Source: Plasmodiophora brassicae (taxonomy: Eukaryota; Endomyxa: Phytomyxea; Phytomyxea; Plasmodiophorida). From it: a stretch of 64,000 nt of DNA. The stretch lies in the NCBI GenBank assembly GCA_036867785.1, contig CP145423.1:124001-188000 (forward strand). Reading direction: 5' to 3'. Numbering within the stretch: the first letter of the stretch is position 1; each line of letters opens with the position of its first letter. Shown here one piece after another: positions 44,701 to 56,300 of this stretch. The notes below the pieces were generated by a model, which was not told the DNA's origin, ran no database searches, and worked only from the letters and a program-made list of their open reading frames with translations. A program made the translations under genes and the position numbers.

Positions 44701-45631
44701 CGGATGGTGAATCTGATTACCGATAGCATCCTTCGTGACCTGTTGGTCGATTCCGATACCTGTACCGACTCGTGTGTGTATGTTTATTCTCTGCAACAAC
44801 ACTGACGCCCCGATAGTCGACGTCGCTACGGTTGAGGACGTTCTCAACGAGCACGTTCCTGACGAAGAGTTGATCATCCTGCACGACGCAGCGGTCGAGC
44901 ACGTGGAGCAACGGGTGAACGGAACCACTGTTGCTGTCGTCAATGCCATCACGGACAACATCTTCGACAAGCTGGTCGACGACGTACTATCTGACGACAG
45001 CATCAAGCCAGACAGTGATCGCGGGCTGTTCCGAACCAGTCAAGGAACGTCCGCGTCCAGCGAGCAATCAGGGCAGAACTTCCAGTCTGAAGCGGCCGCG
45101 TTCGTCTGTGCGATCCTGGACGCCAATAGTCCAATCGATTGGCGAACCGGCGTGCTATCTGTACGCGACCTGCCTGACACCAGGACGACGACGGCTGCCG
45201 AGGCGTGTTACAGGCGGATGCTGTTCGATCTAACGCAAGAGGTCATTCAGGCCAAACGGCCATTCGGGGGGCGCCCGGCCCCCGAGCCCTGGCACACGTC
45301 TTCGAGAAGGTGGCTCTCGTCAGGTTCACATCGGATGGGCCTTTGCTAACGCGCACGCATCAGGAACTTGAAGGACTACTTCTGGAGAGCACCCACGACG
45401 GGCACGTTGTGCCAGGAGGTCGTCGCTCTCGTACAGGCAACCGCACCTCGACCAGACGGCGCGCTTGTGTTCGACGACATCAACGCCATGGTTGACGCCG
45501 ATGTACGCAACGAGAACCCAGAATGGGTCGGGTTCGACGAGCAGGTCGCCTCCATCAAGTTTGAGATTGCCGATCGCGTGTTCGATGACCTCATCATTGA
45601 TCTTGCGCGCGAGCTCCGGTCGACAATATAA
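38733..45631 (+). CDS. giant CEP350-like centrosomal/basal-body protein
   Basis: Ten exons: 38733-39593, 39646-39762, 39825-39972, 40020-41908, 41958-42248, 42301-43477, 43531-44537, 44599-44761, 44817-45309, 45364-45631. All phases close to give 2137 residues. Order: basic coiled coils (YGTEQMKAYMKKKKMEMII, EEQ...KQRHRLEQLRL), a long Ser/Pro/Asp-rich region, a coiled coil (SLERKLVSELRHLEELDSAR), an acidic region with YSENFES and repeated EIEFSED, and repeated RAxIDxLGRML. The C-terminal part has LITDSILRDLLVDS, VVNAITDNIFDKLVDDVL, CYRRMLFDLTQEVIQAK and WVGFDEQVASIKFEIADRVF. This overall plan resembles CEP350, which anchors microtubules at centrioles, but I see no CAP-Gly domain. The frame extends 5' to 38529; the ATG at 38733 is preferred because the extension looks like untranslated sequence. 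Confidence 0.7.
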
Positions 45632-45828
45632 ACTGTACAGCAATTTCCAGTACGAACCCTACTCTACCGATAGTCGGTTCAGCCGGTGCAGTAGCCTGTT
45701 CGTATCACGAAGAGCGCATAGGTTCCATGTACTCGAATGGAACGTGTTGTCCGAAAGGTGGTGATGGCAACGACGGCGCGAAGCGCATCTGTATGTAGCA
45801 GTTAACGGCGTTGATACATCTTCCTGGC

Positions 45829-48800
45829 CTAGTACTTGATCTTGTTGAGAGCACCATCGTAGGTCCCGCGAAGTGCAAACCTGAGATGCGAACAGTGGTC
45901 CAGACGCCGCAGGTCAGAAGAACGGAGTTTGGCTTTGATCCACGCCAGAAGGTTCCTGTGGTACAACAAGGTTGGACGGGCAGGGCCGTCGAGCACGACG
46001 CGTTCTGACCTGAATCGAGACTGCTTCCGCCGGAACACATGGGACAATGCGTGCAGAGCCAGCCACCTGACTTCGTTGCTGGACAGGACGAACTCCATGT
46101 CACCGCCTACGTTAGTAGGCGTTACCCGACCATGATACTGCCGCCACTGAACAAGGACGTACATCGGCGTCGTCTGGATACGTGAAACGCATGGATCAAC
46201 CCTTCAGCCAGACCGCACTGGAACGGCGTACTTCGTAGATGACGCAGCTGGGAGAGCCATGCGTTGAGTTTACAGGCGCCGAACCGAAACAGCTGTCGCT
46301 CCATTGAGCACTGTATCCCGGTGATGCACACGCCACCGTACCTGGTACACGTTTAGGCAAATGCCGCGTTTGGTATTGATGCGGCTGTCGAGCAGCAATG
46401 GATGCGTTTTCGATTCCACGAACAGGCGCAGGCCACGTTCTCTTAGTTTGTTGCACGGCCGGCCTACATCGACGTGCATCAGAGCCAACGGTTATCGAAA
46501 GGGGACGACCGATGCCTGACCTGAAACCCGTGACACGGTGAGGGTATCGGCAATGGAAGTCGACGTGAACCGCGAGTAATCGCCTCGCAATTCCAGACCC
46601 CGACTGGAGTCAAACTCAAGACCACACCAGGTCATCACAGTCTAAATACGACGACACCGGGGCGGGTAAGTATTGTACATACACCAGTCGTACCCCATGT
46701 ACCTTTATAGGCTCGTCAGGGTCCCGCATGCCAACCGCAAAGTTCGCTTGGGTCTTTCGCGCGTTGACAGAGAAGTTGTACTCGGGAAACCCGCCCATCA
46801 TGCTCGCGAGAAACGATTCCGCGACGTCTTTACAAGTCGTCAGAAGAAGGAAATCGTCGACCTGCCGAAGAACAACGCTGTCGGAACCTGAGGAAGAGAA
46901 AGTGAGCCCCGGAAGTGCCCCACATCAATTACGTACATGACGCTTTGATTGTCCAGGACCTCTGGGAAAGCGCTGAGTCATTTGAGGGAAGCGCCGATTT
47001 CTCTAGCTGATTTCGCTCCAGATCGGCGATGTACATAGAGCACAGTAATGAGGATATGATGCTTCCTTGTGGAATGCCAACCGCCTGGCAGTAGAACGAC
47101 TTTCGAAACTAACCACTTGTCAGATGGGGGTTATACTTGAAACTGACTGGGCGAACCTTCACGATATTGTCATGGATGTGCTCACGAATCAGCTGGATGA
47201 GGGATTCGCAGGAGATGCGTTCGGCACCAGGCTGTCTTTTACGTTCAGAGAATAATAAAGGGTCGGCCCACATACAGGCGCAAACCTGCTCGACGAAGAC
47301 GGTGTTGCGACACTTCTTTGACCGTTCAAGGGCAAGTTCGTCCATTTGAGGCACCGACGTCACAGATGCCGCGTCGCGATGGTACCGTTTCCGCGTGTAC
47401 CCATTGCCCCACGCTGATCGGTTCGCCGTTGCCCACCGGTGGACGAAATAGTTTTTCTAACCGACACTGTTGAGCCAGTTGGCAAAGACCACGATATCCA
47501 ACGTTGCACGACCTCGGCCAGAGCGTTCTGTAAAATGTCCATGACCCTAGATTCAGCACCAGTCAGCGGCGATCGCCGTGTCACAGACGGAGCACGACAG
47601 AACCTGGGACGCAGAATGGAGTCGTAGCACTTCTGGATGTCGGCAGACACCATGTACACCTTGACGAGTTTTTCGCCAGCGGACTGTACCTGTGAGAAGG
47701 GGGATGATTCGGCCCGGGAGCCACACCATTGTACGCTGCGTCCCACAGACGTTGGCAAGAGAGATCACGAAAGGCAGAAGGCGGTCGTAGACTGCATCCA
47801 GGTTGGGGGCATTACTGATCCCACACAAACCGGGATTTCGAGCCTGCATACAGTTGCATCAGTGCACCGACCAAGTGCTGAGAGTCAGACGGCCCGACTC
47901 TCTCGAACGACAGAGCAGAGAATGCGTTCTTCAGCGAATCGTTAACGGACGGTTGGCGGCCCACGCCCACAGCGTTCCGGTTGGCGCAGTTGACAATGGG
48001 GCGAACGCAGTTCATCTTGGGCAGTATGCGAAGCTGGGAGTACCCGACGCCACGAGCCACGACCATCTGCTGCGCTGAACCCTATGGACGGATGAGGGGC
48101 ACACTTGCGGACAGGGCACGCTCGACACAGACTTCATCAATCTGACGAAACTGGTCGGCACACAGTTCGGTCACCGCCATGTCTGATATTCGGTTCCACA
48201 CCTAATTCCCATGCCGTCAAGGACAGTGGTGGGCGGGAGAACGAACACGTGTGGTATGGACCTCGTGGCGGTAGAAGAATATGCGGTTGCGATACGGTTC
48301 AGATTCTGTGACATAGAATGCGGATCGTACAAGAGGGACAAGCAGCTCGGCGACCAGCCAATGCAGCCATTTCGCCAGCATCGTCCTGGACAGGCTGTAT
48401 CAGAGGTAGAACACGTGGACCACAGGCGGCAGCGTACTGTTTCGAGATCGCAGCACGGGCGCCGACGCCGTCGCCAAGCCACGAGCAGTCCTTCGTCCTC
48501 AGACGTTGCATGATGAAGGTAACGTCAATACTCTCGAACCTATCCCAGAGAGACAATGAATTGCAACGATGGTGCGCACAGGTTGGCGCGAACCTTCGAA
48601 GATGGACGAATGTGTGCACCGCTTGACAGAAAGCCATAAAGTTGTTCTTGGATCCCCACAACACTCTCGGGATCAGGCGCAGCACAACGTTGCGAACGAA
48701 CGCGCTGACGTTGTCGGCGCTCGTGTACTGCCGAATGGCAGCAGTATATCTCGCCGACAGGGACGGGTCCGACAGAGCTGTCGGAACGGTCATCTAATGA

Positions 48801-49850
48801 CGGCACTGAAGCGAAACGCCCTTTCCATACTAGACGCCGAACGGTCAACTGGGCAGTGCTGCTCTAATATCGAATGGTAGTTCAGGTGGCGATGGGTCTA
48901 CGGGCACGATGTCAGCATCCGATCGCATTACACAGCAAGGCAGCAACCTTAAGGATGCGGCGGAAGATGAAGGCCAGTCTCTGAACGGTTGGCCGCAGCG
49001 ATGGCGACCGTCGCGCCCGTCGCTTGTTACTTGATACGAAGATGTCAGCAAGCAGGGCATGCACATTGTCGTTGACCTGGTTCAGAATATGGGTAGACGG
49101 GAGCCCAGCACGAGACACGCTGCTGCGGCAAGCGTAGAGCATTGACGAGCATTGGACAGTCGCTGAATACGGCGACACGTGCTTCACAGGACACAGTGGC
49201 ACCTTGTCCCGCGTAATCGCTTGCCCGGATACCTGCAAGAAGCATCCGTTCTCGAGCGCTTCGAACACACTGCAGCGCGACAGCAGCTGGCGCATGGCAT
49301 CGTCACCAATCCGCGACAGTAGGCGCTTCCAGGAGCGGTTCTGAAGGTGCGTTCGTATCGTGTTCCACTGCGACAGGGGACAGATCAGACCCGGATCCGG
49401 AAGCGAAAACGGTGGCTGGCAACCGTGAAGATGTTCCCGCGGCCGTTCGTCGAGCGCTTTGCGATCAGCACATGCGACGGCTTGTTGGATACCATCTGAA
49501 CGCCAGGTGAGCTCAAAGCGGAACGACACATGACGGTACGGGACCTGGACGACTTGATCCAGGACCTGCCGCTGACTGCATCCGACGCTGAAACCGAGGA
49601 CGCGTTTCGGCTCATGAGGGGGCTGCCCAGCACCAACACATCGGACGACCTGCGTCGAATGTAGGAACTGAGCATACCTGTCGGCCAAGCACGTCAGCAG
49701 CGACATGGCAGGCGATACCGAGTGCGGCCGTTACTCGGGCGGGTCGCTGGGGTCGATCAGCGCCGGCGCATCGTCCGGCCGGATATGGTTCAGGTACGCG
49801 ACCAAGCCGGTAACGAGCGCCGGGTCGAACAGCGCCCGCAGGACATCCAT
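45829..49850 (-). CDS. TERT: telomerase reverse transcriptase
   Basis: Catalytic subunit of telomerase, split by about ten short introns. It starts MDVLRALFDPALVTGLVAYL at 49850. The TEN domain contains WKRLLSRIGDDAMRQLLSRC and CFLQVSGQAI. The RNA-binding domain has SRAGLPSTHILNQVND (CP), VVLRLIPRVLWGSKNN (QFP) and the T motif SAFYVTESEPYRNRIFFYR. The RT core has LRILPK and RPIVN (motifs 1/2), VSADIQKCYDSI (A, catalytic Asp), GIPQGSIISSLLCSMYIADL (B'), LRQVDDFLLLTT (C, two Asp) and SVNARKTQANFAV (D). The C-terminal extension includes DSRINTKRGICLNVYQV and EVRWLALHALSHVF and stops at 45829. GIPQGS and DIQKCYDSI are TERT-specific rather than retroelement forms. All catalytic residues are present. 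Confidence 0.95.
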
Positions 49851-49895
49851 CGGACGACTCGGCAACTGTCGCGGGTGCAGCGGCCCCGGATCCGG

Positions 49896-50715
49896 TCACC
49901 AAACATAGACCTGCCCAGGCTGTCGGCATTGTGCGGTTCGACACTGCACGAGGTACGTTTGAGCGTTTGCCATGGTACGTAACGCTGTACTGGAACAAAC
50001 GCAGTTGTGTGCGTGTTGCTTCCACAGGAGAACCCGGGGACAGAGCAGAGGCGCGCGATTGAACGTCGTCCCACTAAGCACTTCCGAGCTGTGTGAGACT
50101 GTAAAGGTGTCGCGGTTGTCACCGGTGCGGTAGTCCACAGAAGCTCAGTGCCGTCCGTAGGACCATCTGCACCGGTTGCCACGCCCCGTTGCCTGTAACA
50201 GCGTCGCCTGAAGGACAGTCGCTTCCGTCGATATCGTCGCCGTCAGGCGTTCGGGCGCCAGATCGGGTTGCCATGTGTACGTTAGTTCGGCAGTTCGGGT
50301 CAAAAGCCAAACCTGGTTCTTCTGCTCAGCCACGCCCCAAGTGTGATTAGGAACGAAATAACCCGGCCCGTCGGACACGATTCGTTGGTTCGCGGGGGAA
50401 TAGTTGGCGAGGGCAGCGGCGCCACTGTCATTTTAGCCGGCGTGCTAGATGCTCGAACCTGCAACGTCCCATCGGCGTCAACTTGATATCTCGCTGCAGC
50501 TGCCACCGAGCAGCAACACGGGACGAAGGTGTAGACGATAACTCCTGAACGCTGCGATCACCATATCTGTCGTGCATGCCTGACGCAGCACAATCCACCA
50601 TCGCTGACGCCGATGTCAGTATCGAACTACGCCCATGAGGGAGATGCACGTCCGTTCCCAGCGGTAAAACGACAACTTCATCTGTGTAGGTATGGTACAT
50701 ACGCCGGAGGTACAA
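49896..50715 (-). CDS. unrecognised gene of the duplicated locus (unit B, copy 1)
   Basis: A minus-strand series of exon-like frames: MYLRRMYHTYTDEVVVLPLG, YQVDADGTLQVRASSTP, GPGYFVPNHTWGVAEQKNQV, TAELTYTWQPDLAPERLTAT and YRTGDNRDTFTVSHSSEVL, ending QPGQVYVW at 49896. Splice borders could not all be fixed. Related sequence recurs at 57737-58388 (e.g. VDYRDTLLMSHCSGALRGT). It lies just downstream of the interrupted unit-A gene and 46 bp before the TERT start. No family recognised. The composition (beta-strand-like, Trp, Thr) suggests a folded extracellular domain, but that is a guess. Confidence 0.35.
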
Positions 50716-50727
50716 TATGCACGTTTG

Positions 50728-51767
50728 TCATCCAGTACGCCTCCTCTTGGCTGGGCGGGGGGCCACATCATCGTCTGATGAGATATCGCTGACTATTGTG
50801 GCCGTCTTCCCCTGCGTTGAAGTGGGACGGGTTGAGCCAGGGACACGGGACGCAGCGGGAGCCCGAGGAGGATCGGCTGTAGAGAACTGGCTGCGAAACG
50901 CAGTACTCGCCGGACATTGCTTTGAGGTTGATGTCATCCTTGTTGCAGTACTCGCCTGAGCTTGGTTCGCAGCAGCCACCATCGTCGGGCGCGATGGTGG
51001 ACCAGTAATTCCCCGAGCCTGATAGACGTCGCGAGGTTGGTTCAGCATCCGACGGCGTTGAGGCTCATCACCTTGTCGCAGAGCAGGCATAATAAAACAG
51101 ACGATCAGCCGCCGGAACCCGTGCGTCAACGCGACATGGTTGCGCAGAGGGCAGCGCGTGCTGAAGACGTGCAACTGTAGAACTTGCCAAAGGTTGATTC
51201 ACACGAACGGTCTGACTGCTGGCCGGTACACGTCGCCCTGCAGTTGAGGATGGAGCGCGACGTGCAGCGTTTGCTTGGATGCTAGACGCAGCAGTACTCG
51301 TACGGTCCCCAACCGGGATGGCCCGTACAGTGCTCGATCCGGTAGTCACGTGGCGTCGGTTCGCAGTGGCCGGTGACGGATGACGCTGAACGGACTGCAC
51401 GACATTACCCGTCGTCGACAGAGCTGCATCTGCCGCCGAACAGTCCACAATGGTACAGATATGCTTGACGACGCGTTCGAGATGCAGGTTTCGGAAACAA
51501 GGTCCGATGGAGCCGGAGAGCGAAAGAAGGTAACCGGACTTGTGTACAGTGTACGGAGGCGCGATCTCCGTAACGAAACGTGATCGCCCGTCCTTGCAGA
51601 TCCAGATCGTCTTCAGCAGTTTGACCTTGACCCACTGGAGGATCGTGTCAGGCACCCGGCCCTGCCGAATGCTGCGTACGACCGCGTCGGCATCCTTGAT
51701 AATCCTCATCAGGTCCACGTTCGCAATTGCATAGGTGAACTGGTCAGGAATCGGGCATACACGCCTC
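50728..51767 (-). pseudogene. 3' part of unit-A secreted-protein gene, split by the LTR element
   Basis: From the insertion point downward this encodes CPIPDQFTYAIANVDLMRII, VKLLKTIWICKDGRSRFVTE, GPCFRNLHLERVVKHICTIV and, after a possible intron, QARGITGPPSRPTMVAAAN and a Ser/Thr-rich end SDISSDDDVAPRPAKRRRTG. It is clearly homologous to the intact copy at 58466-60241 (PIPDQFTYAIVNLDLMKII, AIWICKDGVSRFITSF). It differs by a single rather than tripled repeat unit and by lacking the chromodomain tail. The matching 5' part lies at 56800-57112 on the far side of the element. The function of the family is unknown. Confidence 0.8.
51763..51767. repeat. target-site duplication (left)
   Basis: GCCTC directly before the 5' LTR, repeated at 56800-56804 directly after the 3' LTR. 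A 5-bp duplication is the usual size for copia and gypsy integration. Confidence 0.85.
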
Positions 51768-51935
51768 AATCGGGACACTGGTGCGACCTCGAGTCCGCAG
51801 AGTGCCTTAGATCAGCAATCATAGGGCGCCTCCCACATATACCGCGCAACACTGCCGTACGGCGTCCGTGGCGCACCAATCATACATTCTGCTATCTGGC
51901 CTTGTCTGGTCTTGTCCGTGTCCTGCGTGTTAATT
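51768..51935 (+). repeat. 5' LTR (168 bp)
   Basis: Begins AATCGGGACACTGG and ends CTGCGTGTTAATT; identical to the 3' LTR by direct comparison. Its ends are AAT...ATT, a 3-bp inverted repeat, instead of the usual TG...CA. Confidence 0.92.
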
Positions 51936-51954
51936 GGTTTTGGGCCCATCCCAA

Positions 51955-52060
51955 GCCTTACCCCTGTCCCTGTTCCTGTCCCCGTCCCTGTCCCCGTCCC
52001 TGTCCCTGTTCCTGCCCCAGCCCCAGTTCCCGTACTGTCCCGTGTCCCAGCCCGTGTCGT
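51955..52060 (+). repeat. C-rich hexamer array in the element leader
   Basis: About 15 units of CCYGTY/CCCGTC type (e.g. CCTGTCCCCGTCCCTGTCCC) between the primer-binding site and gag. The opposite strand is G-rich (GGGACAGGGACGGGGAC), a pattern able to form G-quadruplexes. Confidence 0.8.
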
Positions 52061-52139
52061 GATCCAGTTCGCGTTGTGACCGCCCGCGCCCCACGCTCGG
52101 TTTGTACCCGTCCCTGTCCCCCTGCTCCCGCCGCCCGCA

Positions 52140-53372
52140 ATGGCGGAGGACTGGAACCAGATCGTCACAAACCTGAACTCTCAGATCCAGCACCTGCAAC
52201 AGCAACAACAACAACAGCAGCAGCTTCTACAACAACAGCACGATCAACTGCTACAACAGCAACAACTACTGCAGCAGCAACCGTCCCCACAACAGCGAAC
52301 GGTCTCACAGCATCATGTTTCCGAGCCCAAGGTCAAGCTCCCCCCCATCTACAACGGCGGCCGTGGAGAACTTCGCGGTTTCCTGAACCAAGTCAAGCTG
52401 GTTATCACCCAGCGGCCTGCCACCTATGCGACCGACGCTCAGAAGGTCGCGCTGGTGGGACAGCTGCTGGGTGGTGATGCTCTTCGGTGGTTTAATCCGT
52501 TGTTCGAAAAGGACGACGCGGTGCTGACGGAGTTCGTCGCCTTTATCAAGGCCTTCAAGACAAGGTTCGGTGACCCTCATCTAGCCGAGACTGCGGCACG
52601 GAAGCTACAGCATCTTCGTCAGGGCCGAGGCACTGTCGCCCGCTTCGCGACAGAGTTCCAAAACCTGGTGGCGGACGCCGGGTTCAACGACTCAGCCTGC
52701 CGACACATGTTCCGCGCCGGCCTGTCCAGGGACGTGCAGTTCCTGCTGCTGTCCCTGCCCGTCGCCGAGACGCTTGACGAGCTTGTCATACAGGCAATCC
52801 GGTGTGACAACCGCCTGGCCGAGCACCGATCGACCACCGCCCTCGTTCCTGTCCCTGCTGCCTCCGCCGCCGCAGTGCCGTCCGCTCCTCCCCCAGCCCC
52901 GGCCGCCGCGGTTGGGGATCCCATGGTTATCGACGCCGCGATCGGCGGTGGGCCCCGCGCGCCCTTAACCCAAGACGAGAAAGATCGCCGTCGTCGCGAA
53001 GGCCTATGCCTTTACTGCGGGGTGGCTGGCCATGTCGCGTGTCCTGTCCCGTGCGTCCGCAGGGAAACGCCTCCCGGCGTGGCTGAAATCCCGGTCGGTC
53101 GCCACGCCTACCAATACACCTGTTCCATCATGCAACCCCGACCACTTCTTTCCCGAGCCAAGTATGATTTCCGCGTCCACCAACCTCGTCGAGCACTTGG
53201 ACCGTGTCCTAAGCATAGACGTGTCCCTTCAACTCGACAATGGCAAGACTGTACAGACGACGGCACTTATCGACTCAGGAGCAACCAACGACTTCATACA
53301 CTCCGACTTCGCCCGCGCTCACAACGTTCCGCTCACCAAGAAACCCGCACCGGTAGATCTGGAGGTAATTGA
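52140..53372 (+). CDS. gag: retrotransposon Gag (Ty3/gypsy-like)
   Basis: Structural protein of the element. A glutamine-rich N-terminal region (residues about 20-55) is followed by a retrotransposon-Gag capsid domain: PPIYNGGRGELRGFLNQVK, GDALRWFNPLF, FKTRFGDPH, AARKLQHLRQG and FRAGLSRDVQFLL. This is the capsid type found in Ty3/gypsy elements rather than the copia UBN2 type (KAWxxL, HVxxxxTAxxxW). A zinc-knuckle-like CLYCGVAGH follows near 53010. The frame overlaps pol. Confidence 0.88.
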   Translation: MAEDWNQIVTNLNSQIQHLQQQQQQQQQLLQQQHDQLLQQQQLLQQQPSPQQRTVSQHHVSEPKVKLPPIYNGGRGELRGFLNQVKLVITQRPATYATDAQKVALVGQLLGGDALRWFNPLFEKDDAVLTEFVAFIKAFKTRFGDPHLAETAARKLQHLRQGRGTVARFATEFQNLVADAGFNDSACRHMFRAGLSRDVQFLLLSLPVAETLDELVIQAIRCDNRLAEHRSTTALVPVPAASAAAVPSAPPPAPAAAVGDPMVIDAAIGGGPRAPLTQDEKDRRRREGLCLYCGVAGHVACPVPCVRRETPPGVAEIPVGRHAYQYTCSIMQPRPLLSRAKYDFRVHQPRRALGPCPKHRRVPSTRQWQDCTDDGTYRLRSNQRLHTLRLRPRSQRSAHQETRTGRSGGN

Positions 53373-56300
53373 CGGGCGGCGGCTACCGAAGGTGGCGCTG
53401 GAAACGGCCCCTGTCCGCCTCAGTATCGGCAACCACTCCGAATCGATCGTGCTGAACGTAATCGACTCCCCGCGATTCCCGATTATCCTCGGCATGACCT
53501 GGCTCTCAAGGCACAACCCGAGCATTAACTGGACACACCGAACGATGGAGATTACTCGTGTCGCTCAGGACGCCGCGCGCGAACAGAGCGAACCCAAGGA
53601 AGCCATCACAGCCCTAACCTTGCACGACAATGGCGTATTCTCTCAGCAACCAGACCCACCACCTCAAGACCTCTCGCCACCCACACGACACGAACGGCGG
53701 TCGAGGGCCCGTGTTGACAGCGGCAAGGTGCCCTACGCCGTTCCGCTTCCCGGGGATTGGAACCAAGCCCAGAGTCTCAAGCGTTGGCACCACCGCCTCG
53801 GCCACCGTAACCTGCGTGACGTCATCCTGATGGCAAATCATGACCTTACCGAATCCATGGAGATCCTGGCACAGAAGGTTGACAGGTTCTGCGAAGGGTG
53901 CGCTATCGCGAAAGCCAAGGAACGTCCTTTCCCCTCGGAGTCCAAAGAAAAACAGTGGAACGTGCTCGAGAGAATCGACGTCGACGAATGCGGACCGCTT
54001 CCCGTCGCCTCACTCAAAGGGGAGCGATACTTTATCACGTTCACGGAATTTGCAACCAGGATGAAATTTACCTTCCTGTTGCACCACAAGAACCAGGCGC
54101 TGACCAAGTTCAAGGAGCTCAAGACTCGAATTGAGAATCGCCTGGAGAAATCCATTAAGATCCTCTTCGGCGACAACGATGGGGTATTCATCAACAACGA
54201 GTTCAAGGCGTTCTTGCAGGACAACGGGATCGAGTGGAGATCAACGGTGGAGTATTCCTCCAAGCAGAACGGTGTCTCCGAACGGGGACACCTGACGCTC
54301 ATGGACTCCGGTCGCGCAATGCTCGTACACGCAAGGCTCCCCAAGCAGTTCTGGGGACCCGCAATTCTGACTGCCAGCCAGGTCCATAATCTCTGCCCCC
54401 ACCCACGCGATCCCTCGACCACGCCCCATGAAATGCTGTCGCGCTCGAAACCTGATATCCGCTACCTTAGAACGTTCGGGTGCGACGCATATGGCTACGT
54501 CCCGTCCAGCCAGAGAACGAAGCTGGACCCACGCGCCGTGAAAGGCATCTTCATCGGATATGCAGATCACCAGAAAGGGTACGTCCTCTATCACCCTTCG
54601 TCCGGCCTGATCAAGGTGTACCGCAGCGTGACGTTCAGCGAAGACAGCTTCGGCGGCCGCAGTGCGGACGACGCCCTCGCCGATCCCGAGGAACCTGAGT
54701 CTGGATACGACAGCGACTACGTTCCCTCCGGTGACGAACCCGCTGTCGAGGGGGCGCAGTCCGCCGCAGGCCCCAGTGAGGATCCGCGACCTCCCACCGA
54801 ACGAGCCCGGCGTCTCTCCCGCAAGCCAGACCGTTTAGGAGATCCCGTCCACCACGCCTGGATCGCGTCCCTGCAACCTACCAACGACGATCCTATTCAC
54901 CACATGTGGATAGGTTCCACACATCAATGCGACGACGACGATAACGCCGCGCTCAATGCAGATGACCCCGACACTCCAAACACATATGAAGACGCCATGG
55001 CAAGTCCCGAGGCAGAGTTCTGGACTAAGGCGATGGCCGATGAATTGAAGAGCCTGAAACAGCACAAGACATGGGAAGCCGTGGAGCGACTACCCGTCGG
55101 GGCACGCCCCATCGGATGCCGCTGGGTCTACAAGCGCAAGATCACCAAGTCAAGTCAGATCCCGCCGGACACCACCTGGGTTCTCCGCCATGACCCCGAC
55201 GGTGTCACCTCCTACCGGTACAAGGCTCGACTATGCATACTCGGCTACAGACAGCGCCAGGGGATCGACTACACGAACACCTATGCGCCAGTCGTCCGGA
55301 GCGACATCCTCCGTCTAGTACTAGCCCTGTCCGTCCAAGACAAGGAGATCATCGCCGAGCAGATGGATGTGATGACCGCATTCCTCAACGCCCACCTCAC
55401 CGAAGAGATCTACATGGACTCCCCGAAAGGGATGAAGGCCAGAACCCGTTTCGTCAAGCTCCTACGATCGATCTATGGCCTGAAACAGGCCCCAAGAGAA
55501 TGGTTCAAGGTCATCGACGCCTTCCTCGTTAACGAATGCGGGTTCCAACGAGCCAAGTCCGCATCGTGCTTGTACTTCAAACGTGGTCCAACTGGACGGC
55601 TCGTCATTGTTGGGGTCTACGTCGATGATATTCCCATCGTCGGACATCCCGAACTCGTACAGGAAACCAAGTCAGCCCTCTCGAAGAGATTCAAGATGTC
55701 GGACATGGGAGAGCTTCAATCAGTCATTGGCTTCGACGTCGATAGACAAGGTAGATCGGTGTTCCTGTCGCAAGAACGCTACACGAAAACTATCCTCGAC
55801 ACCTACGGCATGGCCGAATCGCGCCCCGTCTCGACACCGGCAGATGCGAACTTGAAGTTATCCACATCACTGTGCCCGCAGAACCAGGCCGATCGCGAAC
55901 TTGCCGCCTTAGAAGGCCAGCGCATCAACTATCGAGCAGCGGTAGGTCACCTAATGTGGCTGCTGCACACCCGGCCAGACATCGCCTATGCGGTGAACGA
56001 GGTCTCCCGATACGTGCAAGACCCAGGGCCAGCGCACTTCGTCGCGCTGAAGCGAGTCTTCAGGTACCTCAACGGCACTCGCAACTACGGCCTCCTGTTC
56101 GAAGGAGGTGGGGAAACGGCCACACCGCTCCTGGTCGGCTACTCCGATTCTGATTGGGGTGGAGACCTCGACACACGACGATCGACTTCGGGGTGCGTGT
56201 TCCTTCTGAATGGCTGCCCGGTTTCATTTCGCTCTAAGAAGCAGACCACGGTCGCGTTATCGTCGTGCGAGGCGGAGACGGTGGCGTCAACACTCGCGGC

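Noticed and set aside
46196-48500. reverse-transcriptase signature suggesting a retroelement
   Set aside because: The T motif, GIPQGSIISSLLCS and the N-terminal TEN/CP/QFP blocks are telomerase-specific; this is TERT.
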